Assembly: GCA_911728435.2 (NCBI GenBank)
Contig: OU452198.1
Span: forward strand, 21,114,001-21,178,000
Reading direction: 5' to 3'
Origin: Apoderus coryli
Taxonomy: Eukaryota > Arthropoda > Insecta > Coleoptera > Attelabidae
Length of the DNA stretch: 64,000 nucleotides
Shown: one piece after another, positions 1 through 10,667 of the stretch
Position numbering within the stretch: position 1 is the first letter of the stretch
Layout of the letters: each line of letters begins with the position of its first letter
The notes under the pieces: generated by a model
What the model was told of the DNA's origin: nothing
What the model saw: only the letters and a program-made list of their open reading frames with translations
Database searches by the model: none
Position numbers and translations under genes: made by a program

Positions 1-409
1 CCCAATATGCTATTCAAATTGTTACTGGTTCGATTCAAGTTTTACGAGCGGCTTGTAATTCAAGTTTTAATTAAGGAAGATCAAACAAGGAATATCAACT
101 TTATTAATCTGTATTAAAGTAGTGTAAAATAACTCTCCTTTTATAATTCTGGATCTCTGTTGGTCACACCCTTTTTATTTAAAAGGAAAACAATAATTAA
201 ATGACCCTTTTGTCAACAACATAACGAAAACTTTATTTGAAATAAAACGCAAAAGTTTGTGCTCAAAACAATTATTTTAATAATTGAAACTAATAAAGAA
301 AATGAATAACAACAAAGAAATAAATATGTATAAATAAAAAAAAGGATAAAACAGTTAAACGAGAACGAAAATTTAGAAGAAAATCTTATTAATTAATGTA
401 CAACTGTAA
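1..409. other. No gene recognised
   Basis: AT-rich sequence with no long open frame and no recognised motif. It may be internal or flanking sequence of the gypsy remnant that starts at 410. Confidence 0.4.
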
Positions 410-535
410 CAAATTGTTCATGGTACGGTCGACGAAGAACCGATTGTTGGACTCAAAAAACGAGGCCGTCCACCTAAGACTCCAAATGCTGGTCCCTCCA
501 CAAGCCGTCGTCGGAACCAGGGGGGGAGAATGTAA
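410..535 (+). pseudogene. Gypsy (Ty3-type) polyprotein C-terminal tail
   Basis: An open frame of 41 codons ends in TAA at 533-535. It encodes a basic, proline-rich tail with KKRGRPPKTP followed by a Ser/Arg run and ends GGRM. Such tails after the integrase domain, directly next to the 3' LTR, are usual in insect gypsy elements. The stop overlaps the first bases of the LTR (TGTAAC from 531), and the purine run at 520-530 looks like the polypurine tract. Only the last 41 residues are open; the frame upstream stops at 407-409, so the rest of pol is lost. The family call rests on this architecture, not on a catalytic domain. Confidence 0.55.
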
Positions 536-825
536 CAAACGATACCTAGTACGCCCCTGTCGTGTCACTGCACGTGTGCTTTTCGGCAACCCTTTGACTA
601 CCGCGTACCGCATCCAGAGTACTACTTATTTTGACTTTAGTTAGTAGTTTAGTTTAGTTTGGTACGGAAAAATCCAAAATCTTAATATTCTTTTAGCGGT
701 TATTCCGCGTTCCTTTCGGCATCCCTTTTTGATAAGCCGGAATATTCGCAGCTGTCATTCTATTAGCGCGCACTTTCACAACACCACTTGTATTTATTCT
801 TATACCTAAAAATCTACAACTTACA
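531..825 (+). repeat. Gypsy LTR, probably the 3' LTR
   Basis: The segment starts TGTAAC directly after a purine-rich tract and the polyprotein stop, and can end in TTACA at 821-825, giving a TG...CA repeat of about 295 bp. The next element (a LINE) begins at once. No second LTR copy is in the window, so the right edge is inferred. Confidence 0.45.
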
Positions 826-2956
826 CGACAAGAAGGTTTGCCCTGTTACAACATTTCAGATCATAGGATGGTATTTTGCAATATTAAGGTTCATAAACCC
901 AGGGTTGAGCCAAGGATATATTTAAATACAGGGACTGAAAAACTTTTAATTATAACCACTTTTTAGAAGACTTGGGAGCGCAGCAAGGGGATCGCATTTT
1001 ATACCAAAATAGTATTGATTCTAAAATTTTAGTTTTTAATCAAAGTCTCTTAGATGTTTTTGACAAACATGCTCCTATACGTGAGATCAGAGTGACCACG
1101 CGTAAGGCCCTGTGGCTTACTCCTGATTTGAGGCTTTTTATGAGACAGAGGAATCAGGCTTTACAAAGATTTAAGCGGACACAGTTAAATGAGGATTGGG
1201 TGAACTATAAGCGTCAACGGAATTTTACTTTATCCATGGTTCGTCGAGAGAAAAAAATATATCTGAATAATATAGCTTCGGAAAATTATTCTCGCAAGAC
1301 TTGGAAAACCCTTAAAGATTTTAACATTATGACTTGAAATAACGCTAGCCTTCCACCATGTGTCTCGACTGCGAATGCAATTAATGACTACTTCAGTCAA
1401 TTCTTACAAAGGTGAACTTTTATGACACGCATTTTTTCGATAATACTAATTCCTTCCATTTCAGTATGACTACTATATCAGAGGTTATTAAATTTTTAAA
1501 TACAATTAAAACTAATGCACTTGCAAATGACGGTATAATAGCGTCTATGCTAAACTGTTGCAGCCCATTTTTGGATCCTTAGATTACAGATATTATAAAT
1601 TGCTGCATATTTTCCTGATGCCTGGAAATATCTATCGGTGTACCACTACCTAAAACTAATAACCCATGCACCTTCTCTGATTTAAGAATAATAAGCATTC
1701 TCCCAGTGATGTCAAAAATTCTAGAAAAAGTTCTATACCAACAAATCTACGATTACATTATTCGATGGTTTTAGACGGGGTCGCAGCACCTGTGTTGGGC
1801 TCGTTAACGTTGTCGATGATATTATACGAGCTTGTGATGATGGAAAGGACTGTGTTCTCATTTTGCTTGATTTTTCTAAGGCATTTGACATTATTTCCCA
1901 CAAATTACTTCGCTCTAAACTTGCGTAGTATGGTTTTAATGTTGATGCTGTCAAATTAATGAGTTCGTATTTAAGTGATCGTAGACAAAAGATATTCTCG
2001 AATAACAATTTCGCTCCGGAGAATGATATATTATCAGGTGTTCCACAGGGATCAATTTTAGCTCCTCTGCTGTTTTTAATATACACTTCAGACATACTTG
2101 GTTCTATGAATGACTGTAGGGTTCAGGCATACGCTGATGACACACAGATTTACATTAATTTAGATATAGATAATTATCTTGCTGCTTCCAATATCATTAA
2201 CAATGAATTGACTATGCTTTCTGAGCTATCTCGTAAACATAATCTTCTTTTGAATCCTAAAAAATCGTATGTTTTGTTTTTTGGCAATAGGAATCACAAA
2301 CAATTTTTAAAAGATAATTTTAAAGTTCATATTAGTAATGTTCTTCTTCCTGTTGTGAACTCTGCGAGGAATCTGGGTGTTATTTTGGACTCTGATCTCA
2401 GATTTCGTGATTATGTTAAAAAATTATGCAAATCTCTTTTGTTTCACTGAAAATGTTATACTCCAATCGTCATATTCTCAGCCGGAACTTGCGCAAGAAA
2501 CTCTCAGAGACTTTAGTTTCGGATGTAAAGCGAATTCAAGTTGTTCAGAACTCTTGTTGTCGCTTTATTTACGGCTTGAGAAAGTTTGATCACATTTCAC
2601 ACACATTTGTTGATTTGAATTGGCTGAACATGAAAAATCGCTGAATACGTCATTTATTAAATTTTACACTCAAATTGATTTATTCTACTGACTGCCTTGT
2701 CTCTATCCGCAATAAGATACAGTTTCGATCGGAAATTCACTCTTATAATGTCAGATACCCTGAGAAGATTACTGTGCTGCGTCATCACATTTGAAAGATA
2801 ACTACAGCGGCATGGCAGATATTTGAAAGATATTTCCCTTACAATGCTGCGAAATTCTTTAACTCTTTGCCTAATGAACTGTTACACCTAAGTGCTAGTA
2901 AATTTAAAATACAATTTAAGAAATACTTACTATATAATCAATTCTCTGTGTTGTAA
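826..2956 (+). pseudogene. LINE ORF2 remnant (endonuclease end plus reverse transcriptase)
   Basis: The first part reads through the APE-endonuclease C-terminal motif SDHRMVFCN (about 860-890). It shifts frame near 965 into a linker with FDKHAPIREIRV (972-1337), typical of jockey-clade ORF2. The middle (1340-1960) is decayed, with several stops. From 1959 to 2450 the reverse transcriptase is clear: GVPQGSILAPLLF (motif 4) and YADDTQIY (catalytic Asp pair). Two more frame changes follow before the C-terminal stop at 2954-2956. Nothing here could be functional. Confidence 0.8.
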
Positions 2957-3238
2957 ATTATTGACATTGTGTAATTACCGCCTGTTGTGATTTTTAATAT
3001 AATTTTATTTTTGTGTTGTGTGGAGTATGACGTTCAGTGCTCATCCATTCCGGACTTTTGCATTTTTACAATTGCTTTTGCGGTGCTCTGGTTAAGTAGC
3101 ATAGCTAGACTTTGCCAGCGGCATGGCAGATATTTGAAGATTTATGTTATCTTTCTAATTGTTATCTTTCTAATTGAAATCTTGTATATTATGTAATTTT
3201 TTCTGATTTAATAAAGGCCATTTATTATTATTATTAAA
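826..3238 (+). mobile_element. Jockey-like non-LTR retrotransposon, 5'-truncated
   Basis: The element runs from the end of an endonuclease domain, through a reverse transcriptase, to a 3' end with AATAAAGGCC and a short (ATT)n tail at 3212-3238. The same tail (AATAAAGGCCATTTATTATT) occurs at 21452-21475. The 5' part (ORF1 and most of the endonuclease) is missing, as expected for truncated target-primed insertions. It abuts the gypsy LTR on the left. Confidence 0.75.
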
Positions 3239-3709
3239 TGTTCGCCATAATTCGTTAGCAAATTTTAACCTTGCCCAATATTTTTGAATTTTGCAAACTA
3301 ATGCATTTTCTTGAGTATAATCAGTTTCTAATAATACTACTTGGGAGTTAGATAAAATCCTCTCCGTATGATTTTCAGACTCCTAGTTTTTCGCAATAGG
3401 GACTTCCGATGTAACTTCAAAGTTTTGAAAATATTCTTTCATAAAAAATATGAGATTTCGATGACCAGGCACAAAAGAAAAATTTCCGGGATAAAATAGT
3501 GGGCCATAATACTTTTCCTTTTCAGAATCGGAAATTATTTTATATAAATCATTTCGAGCGAAATTTTATTTCTCGATTAAATTCTGAAAAACAGCTGCGT
3601 TATCGTAACCATTAATGGTTAAAATATTTCTTACAGGTACCGGTACTGCAGTTTTTCTTGACAATTCAAATTGAGTAAACACGTCAATAAGGAACCCTTC
3701 TAGGTACAT
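3239..3709 (-). pseudogene. Unrecognised protein remnant
   Basis: One minus-strand frame of about 157 codons stays protein-like over its whole length with only two stops (TAA and TAG). It begins with ATG at 3709. Readable stretches include RNILTINGYDNAAVF, KYYGPLFYPGNFSFVPGHRN and a late KIQKYWARLKFANELWRTF. Two isolated stops in an otherwise clean AT-rich frame suggest a recently killed gene or exon rather than chance. I do not recognise the family. It may be a transposon-associated protein; the short frame at 4294-4398 on the same strand could be an upstream exon. Confidence 0.5.
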
Positions 3710-3719
3710 CTAAACCAGT

Positions 3720-4293
3720 TCGAAATTTGAGTTAATCTGGAAAAAATAATTGTCTTTCTTATTTGTTATTCATTTATTTATTGCAGGTGTGTATAATATA
3801 CACATATTATGTGAGTTGCCTCTCCTATACCTATATCTAATAAAAAGCGGATAAATAAATATCCTTCAATATGTACATCAACTGTACAAAATAATGTAAA
3901 ATTCGTTTTTCCTCCTTATCCGTAAGTGAAGATGCAAATATCTTTCAATCACCTCCGCAAGTCAGCAATACTTTATAAAAAAAAATAACTTGCAGACAGG
4001 CACCTTGGTTACTACTACAATAATACCTATGTAGCTGAGTAGGTTCGTAAGCATATCAATTACCAAGTTGATCGCATCGCAAATACCGATTTATTACCAA
4101 AACAATTCCTGCGTATTATCAGTGTATTAGCAAATCAGTAATATGTTTATTACCAGTTTATTTTCGATGTGACCAGTCCATTGCCAATATTACCAGTTTA
4201 TTACCACTATTACAAAAAATTACTCTAATTACCAACTGCATGGACAATAAATTACCACCAGCGGTTTGCCCCTGGTTGTATTAAAAACAACAG
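3720..4293. other. Non-coding stretch rich in CTGGTAATA words
   Basis: No gene seen. On the minus strand variants of CTGGTAATAAA recur about every 15-25 bases between about 4050 and 4260, like a decayed short tandem repeat. Confidence 0.35.
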
Positions 4294-4398
4294 TTAGGTC
4301 GACAATATTTTCGTTATTAATGTCGTGTTCATTTTGTGTGTGAATGTCTTCACCATAATTTGCGGTATATTTTCTTCTGAACTACCATTATCCGCCAT
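4294..4398 (-). CDS. Possible short first exon, unknown
   Basis: ATG in a good context (AAGATGG) opens a 34-residue frame starting MADNGSSEENIPQ and ending in TAA. It lies about 0.6 kb upstream of, and on the same strand as, the unknown remnant at 3239-3709. It may be its first exon, or chance. Confidence 0.25.
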   Translation of the reverse strand: MADNGSSEENIPQIMVKTFTHKMNTTLITKILST

Positions 4399-4572
4399 CT
4401 TGTCCCGTACTACTCGTCGATTTTTTGTTCGTAATGTTTTACTTGTAATACTTAACCTGGCGGCGTATTATTTATACAATTCCATAGGTTACCCACTTTT
4501 GAAGCTGTTGTAGCCACTATTTGGGCCACTTTAATCCGAATTTCTTAAATAAAACACAATTATCTGACAGTA

Positions 4573-4586
4573 ACAACTTTGTAATT
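4573..4586. repeat. Target-site duplication of PLE1, left
   Basis: ACAACTTTGTAATT is repeated exactly at 10731-10744, on either side of the PLE1 block. A 12-14 bp direct repeat at the two outer edges marks the whole block as one insertion. Confidence 0.8.
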
Positions 4587-5768
4587 TTTTATGAAGTAAT
4601 CCATTCAAAGAGGAGTGATGATTAATGTATAAATCAAACGGCGTCTGCTCCACAAAATCAATATATTTATATTACTATAGGTCAAGGCACATTGCCTATG
4701 TCAGTCAGATATGTTTCGAGAAATCAAATATTCTCATCATCAGTGACTTTCAGTACAAGATTAACAAATACTAGTGTTATCAATATAACATATTCTAAAA
4801 TTAGAGATAAACAAATTTTATAATGAGCACAACAATTTGAACAGTAAATGTTTCTTACCATTTTGTGAAAAAAATTTTTGTGAATATTTTATCAAAATCA
4901 AAACATTGTTTTACATAAAAATTTAAAATGAAATAAAAATAAAAAATACATTCAAAATCAGAATTATTTTATGGCATTACGCCTATACTTGTGTTTTCTT
5001 TTTATTTATCATTACAGATGTTCTAAATTTTTAAGAAAATTCTTTAAAAGCTTTTACGTTGTAACATGGATAGTATAAATAATATTCAATTGTTAATAAC
5101 AAAGTGTTGAGGTTATGTTTATACAGATTCTTCTTAAATCTAATTGTTGTTGAAGCCAGATCAAACCTTTGTAATATTATAAATAATAAACGAAATGAAG
5201 TGATTATATTGTGTTGTTATTTTGTGGTCTAAGGTTTACAATTAAATTCTCTATATTGTGTTGTTATTTTGCAGACTAAGGTTTATAATTAAATTCTCCT
5301 TTGAAAAAGGATAGGGTTTGGATATAATTAGGTGGACAATTTGTTAAATGAACTGTATTTAATAATAAAGACAAAATAATTGATTAATGGATAAGAAGTG
5401 AGGTGAGGTTTCAGTGAGTGAGGGTAATCAAGTAAGAAATTTAATAATTGAGGAAAAATTAATTTAAATTAGTTACAATGTTTTAGTTTTATAGTAGCTT
5501 AGTGGTTGTAGCTGAAGGTATTGGTTAAAAACATTGTAATGGTATTTGTATATTGAGTGGTTTATGTATTCATTATTATGATTTCTCAATAACAAGAGTC
5601 GTATGCAGTGACTAGTAGAAAGGGAAATTTTAGGCTATGCAGAAATATGTTTTGACATCTGAAGGTTAGGTATTAGATATTTTGGTATGTTTAATTGAGG
5701 TTAGGTTTTTGATTTTGAAAATTTTATAAAAGTTAATGAAAACATAATGCAACGAACCTTAAAGGTAT
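4587..5768 (-). repeat. PLE1 pseudo-LTR, distal copy
   Basis: About 1.18 kb, matching 8391-9569 at an offset of 3801. It holds the hammerhead ribozyme and, near its outer end, the motif GGCGTCTGCTCCACAAAAT that recurs in altered form in PLE2, PLE5 and PLE6. It probably carries promoter and processing signals. Confidence 0.85.
4703..4748 (-). ncRNA. Hammerhead ribozyme, PLE1 copy a (stem III mutated)
   Basis: Read on the minus strand: stem I AGTCA, core CTGATGA, stem II GAGAA/TTCTC, core GAAA, stem III, cleavage triplet, then TGACT closing stem I. Stem III reads ACATAT here, where copy b has ACATGT, so the C-G pair is lost and self-cleavage is probably weaker. Confidence 0.85.
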
Positions 5769-8405
5769 TTAAACTGTATTACTTAGGTTTGGGATATTAT
5801 TAAAGGTTAAAGAGTTGAAGAATGGGATACAATCGAACTCTAATTGATCGTTAACACAGTTGTAGTTGGGGTCACGTTTGTGTAAATTAATTTCAAGAGA
5901 TTCAAGTACGTTAAGTAATGTGCCTTTGGAACAGGTGTGAAGTATTTTGGTATTAGTTTCTATACTGAAAGAATGATGTTGATTGATGATATGGTTGGCG
6001 AAAGAAGAGTTACTATTGATATCGTCTTGGTTTTCTTGTGTTGCTTTATCAATAATTTTGAGGTGTTCTTTTATTCTAGTTTCGAAATTACGACCTGTTT
6101 GTCCGATATATACTGTGTTACAGTTAGCAAAACCACATTGTAAGAGATAGACACCTGATTTATTTAACCAATGGGTACTTGACTTGCTATTGTCTAAGAG
6201 TTTTCCAATGGTGTGGTTGGTTTTGAAACATATTTGTATGTTGTACATGGCAAAGAGTTTTTTGATGGAGTACATGAATGGTGCGACATATGTGATGGGG
6301 AAGTACTTAATATCATTGTTGTTTGAGGGAGTGGTAAGACTTTTAAAGGTGTTCTTTATCGTATGTTTATAATATATCTTGTTTATTGTAGGTAACGGAT
6401 AATGATTTGATTTGGCCAATTGATATATGTGTGCTAATTCTGAATTAAAGTTCTCAAGAGACATGGGGATATGGAAAAGGCGGAAAAAGTAAGATTCAAA
6501 CGTAGAAAATTTATGGGAGGTTGGATGGTTCGAGAAATAATCTATTACCACATTAGTTGAAGTAGGTTTATGATAAATAGAAAATTTTAATTCAGTGTTA
6601 TTTCTATAAATGAGAAGGTCTAGATATGGTATAGAATTATTGGTTTCAATTTCTAGAGTGAATTTGATGCGGTTATGCAGTGAGTTCATGAAGTCAAGGA
6701 TAGAAGGAATATCATGTTCAGGGCATTGTAGAATAGCTAAGATGTCGTCTGCATAACGTTTAAAGAATAGAAACTTGGGGCCATGTTGGACATCGGAAAG
6801 TATTTTTGAATCAATAGTAGACATGAAGATTTCAGCTAAGAGAGAAGAAATGCTGTTTCCCATACCCAAACCATCCAACTGTCTGTAATATTTGTTATTG
6901 AAATGAAAGAAATTTTGTTCAAGATTAGTATTAAGGAGTCTAAGTAAATTATTAATGTCAGGTAAATTTAATTGTGAGTTAGAAATTAAGAGATTTTTGA
7001 CTAAGTTAACACTTTCATTTACTGGAATGCTGCTATATAGGTTTTTAACATCAAATGAAACTAATTTAGCGTTTAGGGGGCAATGTATATTTTTTAGATT
7101 ATTTGCAAGTTCAATTGAGTTTTTAACAGAGTGTTCAGATTTAAAATTAGTTTGAGTTCTTAAAGTGAAGTTTAACCAATTAGATAGTTTAGCGGCAGGG
7201 GTTCCAGCAAAACATACTATAGGGCGTGCAGTAATTTGGGGCTTATGTATTTTAAGGAGAGCTCTAAGTTCTGGAGTTTTAATGTTCATATTAGAAAGTT
7301 TAAATTTATTAGTATTGAGGTTTTTTAGTGTGTCTTTACATGAGTTAAGAGTTTTGTTAAGTTTAGCATGATACTGTTTAGTGGGATTAGAGGGAATTTC
7401 TAAGAAGTCTGGGTTATCTAGGAACTCTTCAACTTTATTAACGTAGAATTGTTTGTCACAGATGACAGTTGTGTTGCCTTTATCAGCACGTGAAAGAATA
7501 AGGTTATTATCTGTTATTTTCTTTTTAATCGATTTTACAATTTTGTTATCGTCCGGGATGTTCTGGTATTGTGTATGGTGTGTGAAAGCTTTATTTAATT
7601 GTTGAGAAATGTTAGAGCGTAAAATTTCTTTATTTAATGGATTAGAGTTTTCAATTATCGTTTCGCATTCAGCAGCTGTTTTATTAAGAGTGTTTTGGTT
7701 AATTGGAACAAAATTGTTAAATTTGAAGCTCTTGTGAAGATACTCATATTCTTTTTCACTGAAGTTAAAGTTTGAAAGGTTAACAGTTCGAGCGTGGAAA
7801 TTGAAAGTGTTAGTTGGTAAATTTTGGGGGAATTCAACGTTAAAGTTAGAGTTGTCAAAACTTTGGTTTGGGGAATGAATGGGAGACTGAATTGTATTGT
7901 TGGATGTGTTTTGATTGTTGTTATTGGGTATGAAATGATCAGTATTAGTTGTGTGTGTTGAGTGTTGTATGTAACGGTTGAACTTTCTTTGATTATTCGC
8001 TAATACTTGCAATTTATGGTGAAGGCGATCTAGCTTCAACTTACCAAAATTTTGTACATATTCATAGGTGGAGCTGTATAGGTGATCTTGTTCAACAGGA
8101 TGTAGAATGAAGTTGAGTTCTGATGTGATGTATTGAAGTTTGGACTCAATCATATTGAGTTTGCTATAGTTGTGTTTTATTTCACTTTTCAACCATGTTA
8201 ATCTTGCATTTTGGACCGCTGTATTGGCTGCTTTGGTGTGGACTTTGGTGTAAATTTTTATGTAGTTCGGTGTGAATCCTTGTTGCACACATTCCATGTT
8301 AAAGAATATGTTAAGCTTACATTTCTTGCGTTTAATATTTAGTTTCTTGTACTCTTGGATTAAAGAAGCTCGACTAGCTGTAGAATATTTTATGAAGTAA
8401 TCCAT
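5769..8405 (-). CDS. Penelope-like reverse transcriptase with GIY-YIG endonuclease (PLE1, intact)
   Basis: This is the 878-residue element protein: it nicks target DNA and copies the element RNA at the nick. Residues 1-260 are a basic, then Asn/Ser-rich leader. The RT follows: ADKGNTTVICD near 320, LVSFDVKNLYSS near 450 (first catalytic Asp), GLGMGNSISSLLAEIF near 515 and RYADDILAI near 550 (Asp pair). The GIY-YIG domain near 755-800 shows GVYLLQCG, VYIGQTGRNFETRIKEH. Before YIG the cysteines are spaced CGFANC, unlike the CxxC of PLE3 and PLE4. The start ATG lies inside the adjoining pseudo-LTR, so a tandem copy supplies the start. No stop or frameshift interrupts it, so it may be an active or very recently active copy. 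Confidence 0.93.
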   Translation of the reverse strand: MDYFIKYSTASRASLIQEYKKLNIKRKKCKLNIFFNMECVQQGFTPNYIKIYTKVHTKAANTAVQNARLTWLKSEIKHNYSKLNMIESKLQYITSELNFILHPVEQDHLYSSTYEYVQNFGKLKLDRLHHKLQVLANNQRKFNRYIQHSTHTTNTDHFIPNNNNQNTSNNTIQSPIHSPNQSFDNSNFNVEFPQNLPTNTFNFHARTVNLSNFNFSEKEYEYLHKSFKFNNFVPINQNTLNKTAAECETIIENSNPLNKEILRSNISQQLNKAFTHHTQYQNIPDDNKIVKSIKKKITDNNLILSRADKGNTTVICDKQFYVNKVEEFLDNPDFLEIPSNPTKQYHAKLNKTLNSCKDTLKNLNTNKFKLSNMNIKTPELRALLKIHKPQITARPIVCFAGTPAAKLSNWLNFTLRTQTNFKSEHSVKNSIELANNLKNIHCPLNAKLVSFDVKNLYSSIPVNESVNLVKNLLISNSQLNLPDINNLLRLLNTNLEQNFFHFNNKYYRQLDGLGMGNSISSLLAEIFMSTIDSKILSDVQHGPKFLFFKRYADDILAILQCPEHDIPSILDFMNSLHNRIKFTLEIETNNSIPYLDLLIYRNNTELKFSIYHKPTSTNVVIDYFSNHPTSHKFSTFESYFFRLFHIPMSLENFNSELAHIYQLAKSNHYPLPTINKIYYKHTIKNTFKSLTTPSNNNDIKYFPITYVAPFMYSIKKLFAMYNIQICFKTNHTIGKLLDNSKSSTHWLNKSGVYLLQCGFANCNTVYIGQTGRNFETRIKEHLKIIDKATQENQDDINSNSSFANHIINQHHSFSIETNTKILHTCSKGTLLNVLESLEINLHKRDPNYNCVNDQLEFDCIPFFNSLTFNNIPNLSNTV
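8392..8405 (-). promoter_or_regulatory. PLE1 start codon region inside the pseudo-LTR
   Basis: The start ATG and the first codons (MDYFI) come from pseudo-LTR sequence that is also present at 4591-4604. A unit therefore needs an adjacent copy on its 5' side to have this start. Confidence 0.6.
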
Positions 8406-8503
8406 TCAAAGAGGAGTGATGATTAATGTATAAATCAAACGGCGTCTGCTCCACAAAATCAATATATTTATATTACTATAGGTCAAGGCACATTGCCTAT
8501 GTC

Positions 8504-8549
8504 AGTCAGACATGTTTCGAGAAATCAAATATTCTCATCATCAGTGACT
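8504..8549 (-). ncRNA. Hammerhead ribozyme, PLE1 copy b (canonical core)
   Basis: Minus-strand order: AGTCA (stem I), CTGATGA, stem II GAGAA/TTCTC with an 8-nt loop, GAAA, ACATGT (short palindromic stem III), GTC cleavage site, TGACT closing stem I with five perfect pairs. All conserved core bases are present. Stem III is only two or three pairs, as in other retroelement hammerheads that may work as dimers. Confidence 0.92.
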
Positions 8550-9569
8550 TTCAGTACAAGATTAACAAATACTAGTGTTATCAATATAACATATTCTAAA
8601 ATTAGAGATAAACAAATTTTATAATGAGCACAACAATTTGAACAGTAAATGTTTCTTACCATTTTGTGAAAAAAATTTTTGTGAATATTTTATCAAAATC
8701 AAAACATTGTTTTACATAAAAATTTAAAATGAAATAAAAATAAAAAATACATTCAAAATCAGAATTATTTTATGGCATTACGCCTATACTTGTGTTTTCT
8801 TTTTATTTATCATTACAGATGTTCTAAATTTTTAAGAAAATTCTTTAAAAGCTTTTACGTTGTAACATGGATAGTATAAATAATATTCAATTGTTAATAA
8901 CAAAGTGTTGAGGTTATGTTTATACAGATTCTTCTTAAATCTAATTGTTGTTGAAGCCAGATCAAACCTTTGTAATATTATAAATAATAAACGAAATGAA
9001 GTGATTATATTGTGTTGTTATTTTGTGGTCTAAGGTTTACAATTAAATTCTCTATATTGTGTTGTTATTTTGCAGACTAAGGTTTATAATTAAATTCTCC
9101 TTTGAAAAAGGATAGGGTTTGGATATAATTAGGTGGACAATTTGTTAAATGAACTGTATTTAATAATAAAGACAAAATAATTGATTAATGGATAAGAAGT
9201 GAGGTGAGGTTTCAGTGAGTGAGGGTAATCAAGTAAGAAATTTAATAATTGAGGAAAAATTAATTTAAATTAGTTACAATGTTTTAGTTTTATAGTAGCT
9301 TAGTGGTTGTAGCTGAAGGTATTGGTTAAAAACATTGTAATGGTATTTGTATATTGAGTGGTTTATGTATTCATTATTATGATTTCTCAATAACAAGAGT
9401 CGTATGCAGTGACTAGTAGAAAGGGAAATTTTAGGCTATGCAGAAATATGTTTTGACATCTGAAGGTTAGGTATTAGATATTTTGGTATGTTTAATTGAG
9501 GTTAGGTTTTTGATTTTGAAAATTTTATAAAAGTTAATGAAAACATAATGCAACGAACCTTAAAGGTAT

Positions 9570-10667
9570 TTAAACTGTATTACTTAGGTTTGGGATATTA
9601 TTAAAGGTTAAAGAGTTGAAGAATGGGATACAATCGAACTCTAATTGATCGTTAACACAGTTGTAGTTGGGGTCACGTTTGTGTAAATTAATTTCAAGAG
9701 ATTCAAGTACGTTAAGTAATGTGCCTTTGGAACAGGTGTGAAGTATTTTGGTATTAGTTTCTATACTGAAAGAATGATGTTGATTAATGATATGGTTGGC
9801 GAAAGAAGAGTTACTATTGATATCGTCTTGGTTTTCTTGTGTTGCTTTATCAATAATTTTGAGGTGTTCTTTTATTCTAGTTTCGAAATTACGACCTGTT
9901 TGTCCGATATATACTGTGTTACAGTTAGCAAAACCACATTGTAAGAGATAGACACCTGATTTATTTAACCAATGGGTACTTGACTTGCTATTGTCTAAGA
10001 GTTTTCCAATGGTGTGGTTGGTTTTGAAACATATTTGTATGTTGTACATGGCAAAGAGTTTTTTGATGGAGTACATGAATGGTGCGACATATGTGATGGG
10101 GAAGTACTTAATATCATTGTTGTTTGAGGGAGTGGTAAGACTTTTAAAGGTGTTCTTTATCGTATGTTTATAATATATCTTGTTTATTGTAGGTAACGGA
10201 TAATGATTTGATTTGGCCAATTGATATATGTGTGCTAATTCTGAATTAAAGTTCTCAAGAGACATGGGGATATGGAAAAGGCGGAAAAAGTAAGATTCAA
10301 ACGTAGAAAATTTATGGGAGGTTGGATGGTTCGAGAAATAATCTATTACCACATTAGTTGAAGTAGGTTTATGATAAATAGAAAATTTTAATTCAGTGTT
10401 ATTTCTATAAATGAGAAGGTCTAGATATGGTATAGAATTATTGGTTTCAATTTCTAGAGTGAATTTGATGCGGTTATGCAGTGAGTTCATGAAGTCAAGG
10501 ATAGAAGGAATATCATGTTCAGGGCATTGTAGAATAGCTAAGATGTCGTCTGCATAACGTTTAAAGAATAGAAACTTGGGGCCATGTTGGACATCGGAAA
10601 GTATTTTTGAATCAATAGTAGACATGAAGATTTCAGCTAAGAGAGAAGAAATGCTGTTTCCCATACC
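9570..10667 (-). pseudogene. PLE1 second unit: 5'-truncated RT/GIY-YIG ORF
   Basis: The frame covers the RT from the GMGNSISS motif (domain 4) to the C-terminus, with the YADD box and GIY-YIG domain. It matches the last part of the intact copy; the one base change I noticed (9784 vs 5983) is silent. The N-terminal half is missing. The open frame continues upstream through the junction and the flanking target site, giving a chimeric 398-residue frame whose first 35 or so residues are not element protein. Confidence 0.88.

Larger units (their letters stand above)
8391..9569 (-). repeat. PLE1 pseudo-LTR, internal copy
   Basis: This copy separates the two tandem ORFs. It supplies the first codons of the upstream unit (ATG at 8403-8405) and carries the well-formed hammerhead at 8504-8549. 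It matches 4587-5768 almost base for base. Confidence 0.85.

Noticed and set aside
396..644. 82-codon plus-strand ORF across the gypsy LTR edge
   Set aside because: The neighbouring frame (410-535) gives the recognisable gypsy tail; this ORF is its shadow.
7655..7858. Short ORFs on either strand within PLE1 and PLE3 coding regions
   Set aside because: Shadows of the long RT/GIY-YIG frames.
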